From positions 1 to 64,000 of IMG/VR virus record IMGVR_UViG_3300043403_000051: a stretch of 64,000 bases of DNA; one strand, given 5' to 3'. This document shows positions 6,587 through 14,201 of the stretch, in pieces (position 1 is the stretch's first letter; every line of letters begins with the position of its first letter). Origin of the DNA: a virus. Below the pieces are notes generated by a model. That model was given only the letters and a program-made list of their open reading frames with translations, was not told where the DNA came from and made no database searches. The translations under genes and the position numbers were made by a program.

Positions 6587-6850
6587 TTATTTATCCTCAG
6601 CAAGTAGTTCTTTAAACACTTTGTCAGATAACTCTCTTGCAATTTTTTGTTGCACAAGATTTCGAATAATCGAATCAGAAACATACTTACTTTTATCTAT
6701 AAGTGTTTTAATTCTTTCGTTAATAATTTGTTCAATATCTATTTTTTGTACAACTTCCTGAAAAGCCTTCTCTATCTTTTGTTTTAACAAGTCATTGATA
6801 GTACTTTTAACTTCGTTATCAAAGTCATTGATAGTTACGTGAATATGCAT
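6587..6850 (-). CDS. Hypothetical helical protein, 87 aa
   Basis: Almost entirely helix-forming, with heptad-like spacing of Ile, Leu and Val (DLLKQKIEKAFQEVVQKIDIEQII), so it may form a coiled coil or helical bundle. It directly follows the DUF2828 gene on the minus strand (9 bp gap) and may be co-expressed with it. No family is recognised. Confidence 0.65.
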   Translation of the reverse strand: MHIHVTINDFDNEVKSTINDLLKQKIEKAFQEVVQKIDIEQIINERIKTLIDKSKYVSDSIIRNLVQQKIARELSDKVFKELLAEDK

Positions 6851-6859
6851 AAAATTATT

Positions 6860-8536
6860 TTAGAGTGAAATATATTGCATTAATTCTTGATTAAGAGCTA
6901 TATCAACCACATCCTCAGCAGTTTGGGGTTTTTTATCATTTGATTTGGAACCTGTTAAAAATGTAATTACTGATGGGTCATAACCACCATAATAAAATAC
7001 ATTCTTTTCAGTAGATTTTGATTCAAACGTTGTCTTACGATTACCATAAAACGTGTTACGTATATCCCAAAAAACAAAAGAAAAATTATTAACAAAATGT
7101 TTACTAAACCCAACCTGATGTAGTTTATATTTAAAGGCATTAATGTTGGTGGTATCGTACATTTTTGTAGAGTCAAACTCCCCATCAGATATACAAATTA
7201 TACCTTTAGGAAAATCCTCTTCACGGAATCCTTTTTGCTTAATTATACACAGTAAATCAGCAACAGCAAGAAAGTTTGTATTAGCTGATGCAATCCGTGT
7301 TTCCGTGCGCCAAAGTTCAGTCACATTTTTGCCAGTTAATGTACGCAATATTGCAGTGCTTGCAAAGTCAATGTATGTTCCTGCAAACTGTCCTTTTAAC
7401 ATTTGTGCAAAAAAGATTGATAAAGTTTTTGCTATGTGGTAAGAGGAAACATTTGTGCCATATGCCATAGAATTCATGGATTCACTCGTGTCCTTCACTA
7501 CAATATATTCACCTGCTAATCCACCTGCCAATTGCAGCAAACCATCCCATTGTTTGTTAATGGTATCTGTTTGATACTTTTCAGCACTATGAGTAATTTT
7601 TGCAGTCAATTCATGAGGATAACCAGTGAATTTCGCTATTGGTTGCCCTGCAATCCACGTTTGGTATTTGCCCTGCAATCCCTGATTACTTAGGTATTTG
7701 GACTGTACCAATAATGATAAAGCTCGACCATGTATTTTACCAAAATCAATAGACTTGTGTTTACCCTGACTTATTAATTGTTGCCATTGGTGGGCAGTGC
7801 CTGATGTTTTTAATTTGCGGTATTGTTTGTATGTGTTGTAATTTTGTTTGAGTACACCCGAACCTTCCTTACCTCCAAACAATTTACTACATAACCATTT
7901 AGCAATTATATTATCAGCTTGTGCCTCAACAGTTTTACAGGCAGAATTGGCTTTGATTTGTGGTAGGTATTTTTTGATAAGATTAACCTGAAGGTCATCA
8001 CTTAATCCTTCAGCAATAAATGTAAAGAAAATATCCCATTGTAATTTTTTATCAGGCCACCCATGATATTGTAGGTCATACGATAACATTTGAATTAAAT
8101 CATTCCATGACCCTGCTGCAATAAACAAATAAATATTTTTCCAAAACAGTTCGGAGTGATTAATTTGTAACCACATCATTCTCATCAATGATTCATGCTT
8201 CAAACCTGCACCACGTTGAACTTCATTTGTTTGCTCACCATTAGACATTTTACACTTTCGTGTAATCAACCTGCAATAAAGTGTAAATGCAATTGCACTC
8301 CTTGCATCTTCTGCAAATAACACAATCATATCACGCTCAACCTCTGCATAATCACGAGGCTTTTTATATGAACCAATCTTTGCAAATTGGTCAACCAACA
8401 CAGAGCCCGTAGTATTAAACTTACGGGCACCATTACCAGACACATCTTCTGCTGCTATATTTTTAGCAGCATTAACAAAAACAGATGTCTTTTTTTCTTT
8501 TTCCATAAAGAGAGTTTTTTTCTTACTGTTAAACAT
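6860..8536 (-). CDS. DUF2828 protein (Ro60/TROVE-like, vWA domain)
   Basis: 558 residues. The N-terminal two thirds are helical and match the DUF2828 pattern (GNGARKFNTTGSVLVDQF, then AEDARSAIAFTLYCRLI). The C-terminal third is a von Willebrand A domain: EYIVVKDTSESM carries the DxSxS metal-site motif, with a later Thr at the expected MIDAS position and PKGIICISDGEFD carrying the last aspartate. This architecture is that of Ro60-type ring proteins, which bind misfolded RNAs and Y RNAs. Start at 8536; a second Met at 8506 is possible. RNA binding is an inference from family resemblance. Several tRNA-like RNAs occur in this window and are possible partners. Confidence 0.8.
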   Translation of the reverse strand: MFNSKKKTLFMEKEKKTSVFVNAAKNIAAEDVSGNGARKFNTTGSVLVDQFAKIGSYKKPRDYAEVERDMIVLFAEDARSAIAFTLYCRLITRKCKMSNGEQTNEVQRGAGLKHESLMRMMWLQINHSELFWKNIYLFIAAGSWNDLIQMLSYDLQYHGWPDKKLQWDIFFTFIAEGLSDDLQVNLIKKYLPQIKANSACKTVEAQADNIIAKWLCSKLFGGKEGSGVLKQNYNTYKQYRKLKTSGTAHQWQQLISQGKHKSIDFGKIHGRALSLLVQSKYLSNQGLQGKYQTWIAGQPIAKFTGYPHELTAKITHSAEKYQTDTINKQWDGLLQLAGGLAGEYIVVKDTSESMNSMAYGTNVSSYHIAKTLSIFFAQMLKGQFAGTYIDFASTAILRTLTGKNVTELWRTETRIASANTNFLAVADLLCIIKQKGFREEDFPKGIICISDGEFDSTKMYDTTNINAFKYKLHQVGFSKHFVNNFSFVFWDIRNTFYGNRKTTFESKSTEKNVFYYGGYDPSVITFLTGSKSNDKKPQTAEDVVDIALNQELMQYISL

Positions 8537-8542
8537 CTTATC

Positions 8543-9205
8543 TTATTTTAAATATAATTTAATTAGCGGTATAACAAAGTAATAATCTGATTTTTTATTA
8601 GTGTATTTTACTCGCACGGCTTTCTCAAATTCTTTTATTGAACCGTAAAAACAACCAGCTTTTATTTTTTTATTAGATTTTGTTATGGTAACAAATCTAT
8701 TATCACCAATGGGGCCAATATTTAAATAATCTTTTGTTTTTATAACCTGCGCATCACCAGAAACCCACGCATTACCAGAAACCTGCGCATTACCAGAAAC
8801 CCACGCATTACCAGAAACCCACGCATTACCAGAAACCTGCGCATTACCATAAACCTGCGCATCACCAGAAACCCACGCATTACCAGAAACCTGCGCATTA
8901 CCAGAAACCCACGCATTACCAGAAACCTGCGCATTACCATAAACCTGCGCATCACCAGAAACCTGCGCATCAGCAGAAACCCGCGCATCAGCAGAAACCC
9001 GCGCATTACCATAAACCTGCGCATTACCATAAACCTGCGCATCATCATAAACCCACGCATCACCCTTTTGTGAAAGATTGGTTTCTTTTTCAATCCATCC
9101 TCCAAGAGTATTCTTTTTTATATCGTCAAAAGTTTCTAATGCTTTTATTTGATATAAAATAACACCATTTATGTTTTTATTGTTTTTAGTTAATATGTAT
9201 TTCAT
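8543..9205 (-). CDS. Hexapeptide-repeat left-handed beta-helix protein
   Basis: The 220-residue protein has a short N-terminal domain ending GGWIEKETNLSQ, then 18 six-residue units of the type G(N/D)A(Q/W)V(S/Y) from about residue 48 to 154, then a C-terminal domain of mixed sequence. This is the fold of the YdcK-like and acyltransferase left-handed beta-helix proteins; the GGWIE lead-in is common in phage versions. No acetyltransferase active-site residues can be assigned. It lies 7 bp upstream of the DUF2828 gene and is probably co-transcribed with it. Confidence 0.8.
   Translation of the reverse strand: MKYILTKNNKNINGVILYQIKALETFDDIKKNTLGGWIEKETNLSQKGDAWVYDDAQVYGNAQVYGNARVSADARVSADAQVSGDAQVYGNAQVSGNAWVSGNAQVSGNAWVSGDAQVYGNAQVSGNAWVSGNAWVSGNAQVSGNAWVSGDAQVIKTKDYLNIGPIGDNRFVTITKSNKKIKAGCFYGSIKEFEKAVRVKYTNKKSDYYFVIPLIKLYLK
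8744..9064 (-). repeat. 18-bp tandem repeat array
   Basis: About 18 units of an 18 bp repeat, each encoding one hexapeptide turn of the beta-helix. Units are very similar at DNA level and differ mainly by G-N/G-D, Q/W and S/Y swaps. Such arrays expand and shrink by slippage or recombination, so copy number is likely variable between relatives. Confidence 0.95.
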
Positions 9206-9226
9206 TTGAAAACTTTGGTTTTTAGA

Positions 9227-9460
9227 TTATTTCTTTTTAGTTAACTCAACCTGAACTATTTTACGTTTTCCTATTTTAAACTGTACACCAATCAACTTTT
9301 TCCTTTCTTTTTGGGAAATTTTTACTTTCCCCTTTGCCTCCTTTTTTAAATCTTTTTTTATACCTTTCAACCCTTCGTGGTATATCTGTCCTCCAATGGC
9401 GTAAAACCCTTTTTTTACATCAACTACTAACTTTTCTTTTGTTGTTCCAACTAATGACAT
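9227..9460 (-). CDS. Small basic protein, 77 aa
   Basis: Begins MSLVGTTKEKLVVDVKKGFY. Very Lys-rich in its second half (KKDLKKEAKGKVKISQKERKK). No domain is recognised; the charge suggests nucleic-acid contact. It sits in the minus-strand run upstream of the beta-helix gene. Confidence 0.65.
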   Translation of the reverse strand: MSLVGTTKEKLVVDVKKGFYAIGGQIYHEGLKGIKKDLKKEAKGKVKISQKERKKLIGVQFKIGKRKIVQVELTKKK

Positions 9461-9502
9461 AATAGTAAATTTAAAACATTAAAAAATAATCGTAATCTAC
9501 TC

Positions 9503-9730
9503 TTATAAAGAGTGTACTACAATTTCAAAGTTATTTTGAAAATATTCTTTTGCCACAAGCCATTGGTCATCGTGGTTTTTAGGATTTCGAGCAATCATAT
9601 CCCCAACTTTAGGACTTCCCGCTTCTTTATCGGCTTGTGATACGGAAACCCTTTCTGATAATTGTTCACCATTTTTATAAGGTCGCAGTTCTGCGATTTG
9701 TTTTCTGCGGAATTGTTTGAATTCTGACAT
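9503..9730 (-). CDS. Conserved phage hypothetical protein, 75 aa
   Basis: Contains AELRPYKNGEQLS, VSVSQADKEAGSPKVGDMI and ARNPKNHDDQWLVAKEYF, a pattern I associate with a small protein found in many phages and bacteria but without known function. It is soluble, with mixed charge. Confidence 0.7.
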   Translation of the reverse strand: MSEFKQFRRKQIAELRPYKNGEQLSERVSVSQADKEAGSPKVGDMIARNPKNHDDQWLVAKEYFQNNFEIVVHSL

Positions 9731-9749
9731 AGTTTTAAATTTAAAATTG

Positions 9750-9959
9750 TTATTTAATTATTGCTGAATCTTGAATTTTATTTAGTAATACAATTTTTTC
9801 ATAATCATAAACTATTGTATCATCAATTGCATATCCTTTTTTTAAATATATAACTTTAATAGTTCCATTTAACAATAGTTTTGCTCTCCAACTTTCAGCC
9901 ATCTCTGATTCGTTGCATGATATAACAAGTACTAATAAAGCAAATAAAAACTTTTTCAT
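9750..9959 (-). CDS. Small lipoprotein, 69 aa
   Basis: The N-terminus MKKFLFALLVLVISC is a short lipoprotein signal peptide with a lipobox-type LVIS-C site at Cys15, followed by an acidic NESEMAES spacer. The mature part is small and probably beta-rich. It overlaps the end of the preceding gene by one base. Role unknown; a surface lipoprotein made by a phage could act in superinfection exclusion, which is speculation. Confidence 0.65.
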   Translation of the reverse strand: MKKFLFALLVLVISCNESEMAESWRAKLLLNGTIKVIYLKKGYAIDDTIVYDYEKIVLLNKIQDSAIIK

Positions 9960-10228
9960 TACTTAAATATTTTTGGTATAAATGATTGATTCATCTTAAC
10001 GCCTTGTGATACGCCCGTACCAGCGCGTCGTGAAAGCTTTTCAAATCTTTCGGCTTGTTCAGGTGTGCAGATTTCCAAGCCACGCTCAGTCTTTCCTGAT
10101 ATAACTTGTACCCCTGCTAACTTAACTACCTTACCCTCAGCACATGGAATACACTGAATTTTCATCCCTTTTTTCTGTAGAAACTCTACACGTTTAGGAT
10201 GAATTTCATTAGAACATGAACACATCAT
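9959..10228 (-). CDS. Zinc-finger protein, DksA/TraR-like
   Basis: The first 32 residues hold CSCSNEIHPKRVEFLQKKG and CIPCAEG, a four-cysteine pattern with the spacing and Arg-Val residues of the C-terminal zinc finger of DksA/TraR proteins. The rest (VKLAGVQVISGKTERGLEIC) is not the usual coiled coil, so a function through RNA polymerase cannot be assumed. It lies directly downstream of the tRNA-Arg gene. Confidence 0.55.
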   Translation of the reverse strand: MMCSCSNEIHPKRVEFLQKKGMKIQCIPCAEGKVVKLAGVQVISGKTERGLEICTPEQAERFEKLSRRAGTGVSQGVKMNQSFIPKIFK

Positions 10229-10254
10229 AAGGTATTATTTAAATGTTATTTTTG

Positions 10255-10328
10255 TGAACGGGATTGGATTCAAACCAATGACCTACTGCTTAGAAGGCAG
10301 TTGCTCTATTCAACTGAGCTACCCATCC
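10255..10328 (-). tRNA. tRNA-Arg (TCT)
   Basis: Complete cloverleaf on the minus strand: acceptor GGATGGG with CCCGTTC (two wobbles), D arm GCTC/GAGC, anticodon arm ACTGC-CTTCTAA-GCAGT with anticodon TCT, and T arm ATTGG-TTTGAAT-CCAAT. The 3' flank is A-CA. It duplicates the Arg-TCT specificity present in cluster 1. Confidence 0.9.
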
Positions 10329-10537
10329 GTGTAAAAAAAAGGATATTTTTTGTGGCACCCGACCAGGCCACATCAGACCTACCTTATGAGGGGCAAAACT
10401 TATAGCTGATAAAATTGTGCACATCTATCAAACTTTTCATTTTACGCTACAACGCACCAGAATCACGCGTTACTGGATTTTTTTGCTGCTATCTAAACCC
10501 AAACGTCTTTGGGTCGTCATATCCTTTTTTATTTTTT
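10329..10537. other. Non-coding stretch with small hairpins
   Basis: No gene is evident. Short inverted repeats are present at 10354-10373 (GTGGC/GCCAC) and 10497-10512 (CCCAAA/TTTGGG). The second lies just after the stop of the gene at 10538 and may be a weak minus-strand terminator. Confidence 0.35.
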
Positions 10538-10723
10538 TTAACGATTTAACTTATCAACCACCGCACAGGCTTCTGCGTAGTTGTCGGGGTGTTTCTTATA
10601 CCATTTATTATCAAAGCAATATTGATTTTTCAATACACTTCTGTGGCAATTTGACCCCTTACTTCTACCTGGAGTTGATGATTTTTTAGTGCTAAACCGA
10701 TTTTTTTTGCTACCTTGCGCCAT
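10538..10723 (-). CDS. Small basic protein, 61 aa
   Basis: The start MAQGSKKNRFSTKKSSTPGRSKG at 10723 is preferred; an upstream Met would overlap the LemA-like gene. Basic, Ser/Lys-rich N-terminus followed by NCHRSVLKNQYCFDNKWYKKHP. No domain is recognised. Confidence 0.65.
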   Translation of the reverse strand: MAQGSKKNRFSTKKSSTPGRSKGSNCHRSVLKNQYCFDNKWYKKHPDNYAEACAVVDKLNR

Positions 10724-10724
10724 A

Positions 10725-11273
10725 TTATTCTGTTTTTGGTTTAAATTTTTGAGTTGATTCAGGAGAGATATACCCAAAACTATATTTTATATCGGGTAAT
10801 TTTAAATACCAATTAATAACATTATTAGGGAATGTCCTTAACAATAGTTGTTGTTTGGCCACAATATCCTGTTTACTATTTTCAATTGCTGAATACTTAC
10901 TGTACTGTTCAGCAACGAATGAAGAGAGGCTTGCATAAAACGTAGTAAATTGTTCATACGGTATATAGGTATTTTCCTGCACCCATTTCCATGAAACAGT
11001 CGGGCCATCCTTTCTATTAGACATTATAATTTGCGTTACCTCAACGAACACATCCTTACTAATGTTAGCAATTTTTGATTGCTCCACGAAGGATAGATAA
11101 TCAGCATCAAACGTGCTGATTTGATTACGGGTTTGTTGTTGATACCCAACTACAAGTTGAGTATTTTGGTTATATACATCTATGGTGGTATTTACCACCC
11201 AATTACAACCTTTCCATAGTGATACTGTTAGTACTATGCTAATAAGTATCCAAATTTTTGTTTTCAGTCCCAT
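10725..11273 (-). CDS. LemA-like membrane-anchored protein
   Basis: 182 residues. One N-terminal transmembrane helix (about 5-28) is followed by a helical domain. Features typical of LemA proteins are the YNQNTQLVVGYQQQTRNQIS segment after the membrane helix and the end motif RTFPNNVINWYLKLPDIKYSF (Phe-Pro-Asn-Asn region). LemA proteins are membrane proteins with a periplasm-facing four-helix bundle; their role is poorly known, and phage copies are common. It ends one base before the small basic gene. Confidence 0.65.
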   Translation of the reverse strand: MGLKTKIWILISIVLTVSLWKGCNWVVNTTIDVYNQNTQLVVGYQQQTRNQISTFDADYLSFVEQSKIANISKDVFVEVTQIIMSNRKDGPTVSWKWVQENTYIPYEQFTTFYASLSSFVAEQYSKYSAIENSKQDIVAKQQLLLRTFPNNVINWYLKLPDIKYSFGYISPESTQKFKPKTE

Positions 11274-11299
11274 TTTATTTTATTTTAGTTTTTGTTATT

Positions 11300-11728
11300 T
11301 TAATTTGTTATGGATGCTTCCCTTTTTATTATAAGGCACCTATCATCTATTTGCGCTACATGTATGCTACCTTGTTTATAAGGGTCTCCATTGAAAGCCT
11401 GCCTTATATCTGAGATAAGAACATCATTAAAGTTTGAATTATTCCTCGCTACTTTCCACTCAAAGTCATTTTTTTTTATCGCTTTAAATCGTTCTTCAGA
11501 CTTTAATTCTTTAACGTACTTTTCAAAGAATGTACACCACAGTATAATCTCTGCCAAAAAGGCAATGATTCGAAAAATGGCAGCACCTGTATTTTCTGAT
11601 GTTACAAACGCAACAAATTTTGTCACGTTAAAAAACCAGAAGAACAAGAGTAACAACAATGCCACTGTGGGCATAAACAAAAACTTTGCGGCTTTTATAC
11701 CCGCTTCAAGATGGATTGATTTTTTCAT
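11300..11728 (-). CDS. Membrane protein, 142 aa
   Basis: Two hydrophobic segments, about residues 16-38 and 48-66, are followed by a soluble charged domain of about 70 residues with EKYVKELKSEERFKAIKKN. The protein is probably anchored in the inner membrane with a cytoplasmic domain. It precedes the LemA-like gene. No family is recognised. Confidence 0.65.
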   Translation of the reverse strand: MKKSIHLEAGIKAAKFLFMPTVALLLLLFFWFFNVTKFVAFVTSENTGAAIFRIIAFLAEIILWCTFFEKYVKELKSEERFKAIKKNDFEWKVARNNSNFNDVLISDIRQAFNGDPYKQGSIHVAQIDDRCLIIKREASITN

Positions 11729-11752
11729 TATTATTGTTTTTAATTAACAAAA

Positions 11753-11884
11753 GTGCCTTAGGCAGGACTCGAACCCGCACTCTAAAAGAACTGAATGTTT
11801 AGTTCAGCGTGTATTCCGAGTTTAATCAAGCGCTAGGTTTGGAAGCTAACAGACCCCTTGATTAAACATTTCACCACTAAGGCA
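11753..11884 (-). tRNA. tRNA-like RNA (class II type) with 48-nt hairpin in the D loop
   Basis: Perfect acceptor stem TGCCTTA/TAAGGCA, anticodon arm CTGAA-CTAAACA-TTCAG, variable region of about 12 nt and T arm GCGGG-TTCGAGT-CCTGC. The D arm carries an insertion, 11820-11867, that is a perfect 11 bp inverted repeat (GTTTAATCAAG/CTTGATTAAAC) with a structured loop; removing it restores a Leu-type D arm. By standard numbering the anticodon would be AAA, which is unusual. The discriminator is C and the 3' flank is TT, unlike the working tRNAs. It could be a tRNA with an inserted element or a specialised tRNA-like RNA. Confidence 0.65.
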
Positions 11885-11889
11885 AATGG

Positions 11890-12225
11890 AAAAGGTAACC
11901 CATTTAAAAAACAAGTGTAATTGTTAATAAAATAAATGAGTTACCTTTTATAATTGAATTTTTTGCTATGATTCACATAATTTAGGAAATTGCTAACCTG
12001 TTAGACAGCAGCAAATAATCGCCGTCAATTGGAAAGTAGCCAATATTCCCACCTTCAACACGGAAAAGAACAACTTGTATTTATTTTCTGAAGTTATGTC
12101 TCTTTTCCAAAGGTATTGTGTCATTGCAGTACCGGCTTTCTTATGTATATGTTTTTGTCATTTGCCACTCTCAAGTGACAAGACGATAATTGCAGGTAAG
12201 TAGTCAGCCAAAAGTACACTTACCG
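11890..12225. other. Non-coding stretch with several perfect hairpins
   Basis: No gene is seen. It holds a series of perfect inverted repeats: 11890-11949 (10 bp, AAAAGGTAAC/GTTACCTTTT), a GGAAAAGA/TCTTTTCC pair near 12075-12111, a TTGTCA/TGACAA pair near 12155-12183 and GGTAAGT/ACTTACC near 12195-12222. They may be small RNAs or parts of a structured leader. Confidence 0.35.
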
Positions 12226-12250
12226 AAAAAAGAATAGCGTGGCATAGGGC

Positions 12251-12451
12251 TTATTTTGCAAAATAATTGTTAGCTAATTTTATTCCATTTATATACAACG
12301 CAACATCTTTGTGCCATAATGGAACTTCGATGTCACCATTTTGAGTCATTGCACGCTTCATATATTGCGTGCTTACTTTGTTTAGTGCAAACCATGCCTG
12401 TATAGGTAATGGTTGGTCGGGATTAACTGTTTTTACTGTTGTTGCGGCCAT
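12251..12451 (-). CDS. Hypothetical protein, 66 aa
   Basis: The start MAATTVKTVNPDQPLPIQAW at 12451 is preferred over a Met at 12502 that would reach into the upstream membrane-protein gene. A small soluble protein (FALNKVSTQYMKRAMTQNG). No domain is recognised. Confidence 0.6.
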   Translation of the reverse strand: MAATTVKTVNPDQPLPIQAWFALNKVSTQYMKRAMTQNGDIEVPLWHKDVALYINGIKLANNYFAK

Positions 12452-12456
12452 TGTAT

Positions 12457-12681
12457 TTACTTTAAAAGTGAAATAATCCATAAACCATACACTAAAAAAC
12501 ACAAAAGTAATGCTTGAATAGCATATTTTTGCTGCTTTTTATTATCTGTATCAAGATGAGCTATACAGAATAACCCCGCACCAACGAATAGAAAGTGCCA
12601 AGAATTCTGTTGATATTTGTCGAGTGAGATAAAACACAGACAAAAGAGTATTCCTATTATGATTGCTATTTTTTGTACCAT
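12457..12681 (-). CDS. Small membrane protein, 74 aa
   Basis: Three hydrophobic segments with short polar links (residues about 4-20, 28-42 and 54-72) leave almost no soluble part. Its start overlaps the stop of the gene upstream by one base, indicating translational coupling. Function unknown. Confidence 0.65.
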   Translation of the reverse strand: MVQKIAIIIGILFCLCFISLDKYQQNSWHFLFVGAGLFCIAHLDTDNKKQQKYAIQALLLCFLVYGLWIISLLK

Positions 12682-12950
12682 TATATGTTTATTTTTAGTT
12701 GCACCCTGTCGTCAAGGGTAAATTTTGTTAAGATAAATGAACCTGTCACATTGGCAGCCCTCATATCATGGATAATTTCCCATAATGAGGTTCCGCATTT
12801 TTTATTATATACCAATTCCCCATTATAAAAAACAGAAAAGCCACTCAATTCTTCTTTTTTAAATGGCATATAGTCTATTACTTTTATACGAGGTCGAGAA
12901 TGCAATTTTCCTTTTGGCTTATATTCAATAAAGAATTCTTTTACATCCAT
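12681..12950 (-). CDS. Hypothetical protein, 89 aa
   Basis: The start MDVKEFFIEYKPKGK at 12950 is preferred because it follows the previous stop by 4 bp; an earlier Met at 12971 lies inside that gene. Beta-rich soluble protein. No family is recognised. Confidence 0.65.
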   Translation of the reverse strand: MDVKEFFIEYKPKGKLHSRPRIKVIDYMPFKKEELSGFSVFYNGELVYNKKCGTSLWEIIHDMRAANVTGSFILTKFTLDDRVQLKINI

Positions 12951-12954
12951 ATAA

Positions 12955-13125
12955 TTATTTAACAGGTACAATTACGTTTGCTCCAATCATTCTTAATGAT
13001 TCCACATCTTCATCGGAAAGAGTTTCATTAAGAACTACCGAGATAGTTACTTTTACCATTTCTTTACCCACGATGATATTTAATACATCGTTTTCTAAGG
13101 TAGCATTGTAATTTATTACCGTCAT
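12955..13125 (-). CDS. Hypothetical protein, 56 aa
   Basis: A short acidic protein starting MTVINYNATLENDVLNIIVG and ending SLRMIGANVIVPVK. Good spacing with both neighbours supports it. No family is recognised. Confidence 0.55.
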   Translation of the reverse strand: MTVINYNATLENDVLNIIVGKEMVKVTISVVLNETLSDEDVESLRMIGANVIVPVK

Positions 13126-13206
13126 TTCTATTATAATTTAAATGAATTAATAAAACACCTCACGTCATAGAAATAACTGAGGGGCTCTAACCAAAAAAAA
13201 ATTACT

Positions 13207-13332
13207 TTAATATGACTTAGGTATCACCTTGCTTTTAGCTTTGGAGTTGGGGTGTACACAAGAATGTGTGGGCGCACAAGAAATCATTCCAACAAGAAAT
13301 GTAATGATAAGAAACAGTTTAATCTTTCTCAT
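13207..13332 (-). CDS. Tiny lipoprotein, 41 aa
   Basis: MRKIKLFLIITFLVGMISC is a lipoprotein signal peptide with the lipidated Cys at position 19, leaving a mature peptide of about 23 residues rich in Lys and Ser. Its start overlaps the end of the gene upstream by 14 bp. Small phage lipoproteins often act in lysis or superinfection exclusion; which applies here cannot be told. Confidence 0.5.
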   Translation of the reverse strand: MRKIKLFLIITFLVGMISCAPTHSCVHPNSKAKSKVIPKSY

Positions 13333-13546
13333 AAAATGTTAATTTTTTATTAAATATAATATTTGCTTCAATTGGGCAGGTTTCTGTAAATTTAACAGTT
13401 TTCTTTTTGAAGTGGCTGGGTGGTATTATGGTAACCACGAACAACAATTTTCTTTTAACAGGCTCCCTCTTAGAAGACACAATATTATTAGTTTCAACAA
13501 GAGTAATGGTAAAACCCATCTCTTTTCGTGATTGTTTTACTGGCAT
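13319..13546 (-). CDS. Hypothetical protein, 75 aa (paralog of 14616 gene)
   Basis: GFTITLVETNNIVSSKREPVKRK followed by LFVVTIIPPSHFKKKT aligns with the product at 14616-14867 (KRKQVFVVAVVPPDNYKEKN), so the two are diverged copies. The shared pattern is a short beta-rich domain with VKRK, FVV and IPP/VPP signatures. Function unknown. Confidence 0.65.
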   Translation of the reverse strand: MPVKQSRKEMGFTITLVETNNIVSSKREPVKRKLLFVVTIIPPSHFKKKTVKFTETCPIEANIIFNKKLTFYEKD

Positions 13547-13548
13547 AT

Positions 13549-13737
13549 TTAATCAATTAATTTTGAATAAAAAGTCATAATATTACGCCTAAGATAGGTT
13601 TTACCCTCTATTGTTATTACATCTTTATCACGATAAAAATCAGGGGACGTTAAATTACCTACTGTTTTACAGGGCACTTTAAACTCCAATGATGTAGGAG
13701 CATATTTTAAACGTAATTTAACAATATAATAAGCCAT
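13549..13737 (-). CDS. Hypothetical protein, 62 aa
   Basis: The start MAYYIVKLRLKYAPTSLEF at 13737 is preferred over a Met at 13788 that falls inside the upstream membrane-protein gene. Small beta-rich protein with DVITIEGKTYLRR. No family is recognised. Confidence 0.6.
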   Translation of the reverse strand: MAYYIVKLRLKYAPTSLEFKVPCKTVGNLTSPDFYRDKDVITIEGKTYLRRNIMTFYSKLID

Positions 13738-13738
13738 A

Positions 13739-13921
13739 CTATTTATTTTTAATTCTATCAATAAAACAAAAAAGAAAAAACAAACCAAACATAGGTGTCA
13801 TTACCCATTGGTGGGGTTTAACTACACTAATGTTATAGCTTACATGGGTTATGTATGCCCCTATTGTAAGACAACTCATTGCAAAAAGAAGTATACACCC
13901 AATAGTTTTTAACTTTTCCAT
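13739..13921 (-). CDS. Small membrane protein, 60 aa
   Basis: The start MEKLKTIGCILLFAMSC at 13921 gives a two-helix membrane protein (about residues 7-26 and 40-56) with a basic end DRIKNK. An upstream Met at 14005 is judged spurious. Function unknown. Confidence 0.6.
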   Translation of the reverse strand: MEKLKTIGCILLFAMSCLTIGAYITHVSYNISVVKPHQWVMTPMFGLFFLFCFIDRIKNK

Positions 13922-14201
13922 TTTGGTTAGATTAGATAAATAAAAAAATGAGTGTGCAAACATCACAAAAGGGTTACCACCCATCAATTGGGGTGACAGA
14001 ATCATACATCCTTCCCTAATGTTAGTTTATTGGGGGTTTGTGATAAAATATATTATGGGTGTGTGAGTGTCCATAATACCACTATTAAGAGACGCAGGCA
14101 CCAACGCCAAAACGCCACGTTCACTATATAATGAAAGGCTTGAAACCTAATAGCGATAAGGGTTTCAGCCCATCATATAGCACAAAATAAAACAATGGAT
14201 A
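13922..14201. other. Non-coding stretch, no gene seen
   Basis: No supported frame on either strand. The sequence has a higher GC content around 14090-14130 and a few short complementary stretches, but nothing that can be named. Confidence 0.3.

Noticed and set aside
8744-9064. CRISPR-like repeat array
   Set aside because: The repeats are 18 bp, contiguous, without spacers and in a coding frame.
8740-9105. 121-codon frame in the other frame of the hexapeptide gene
   Set aside because: It is a shadow created by the 18 bp repeat (18 is a multiple of 3, so all frames stay open); the beta-helix frame has meaningful ends on both sides.
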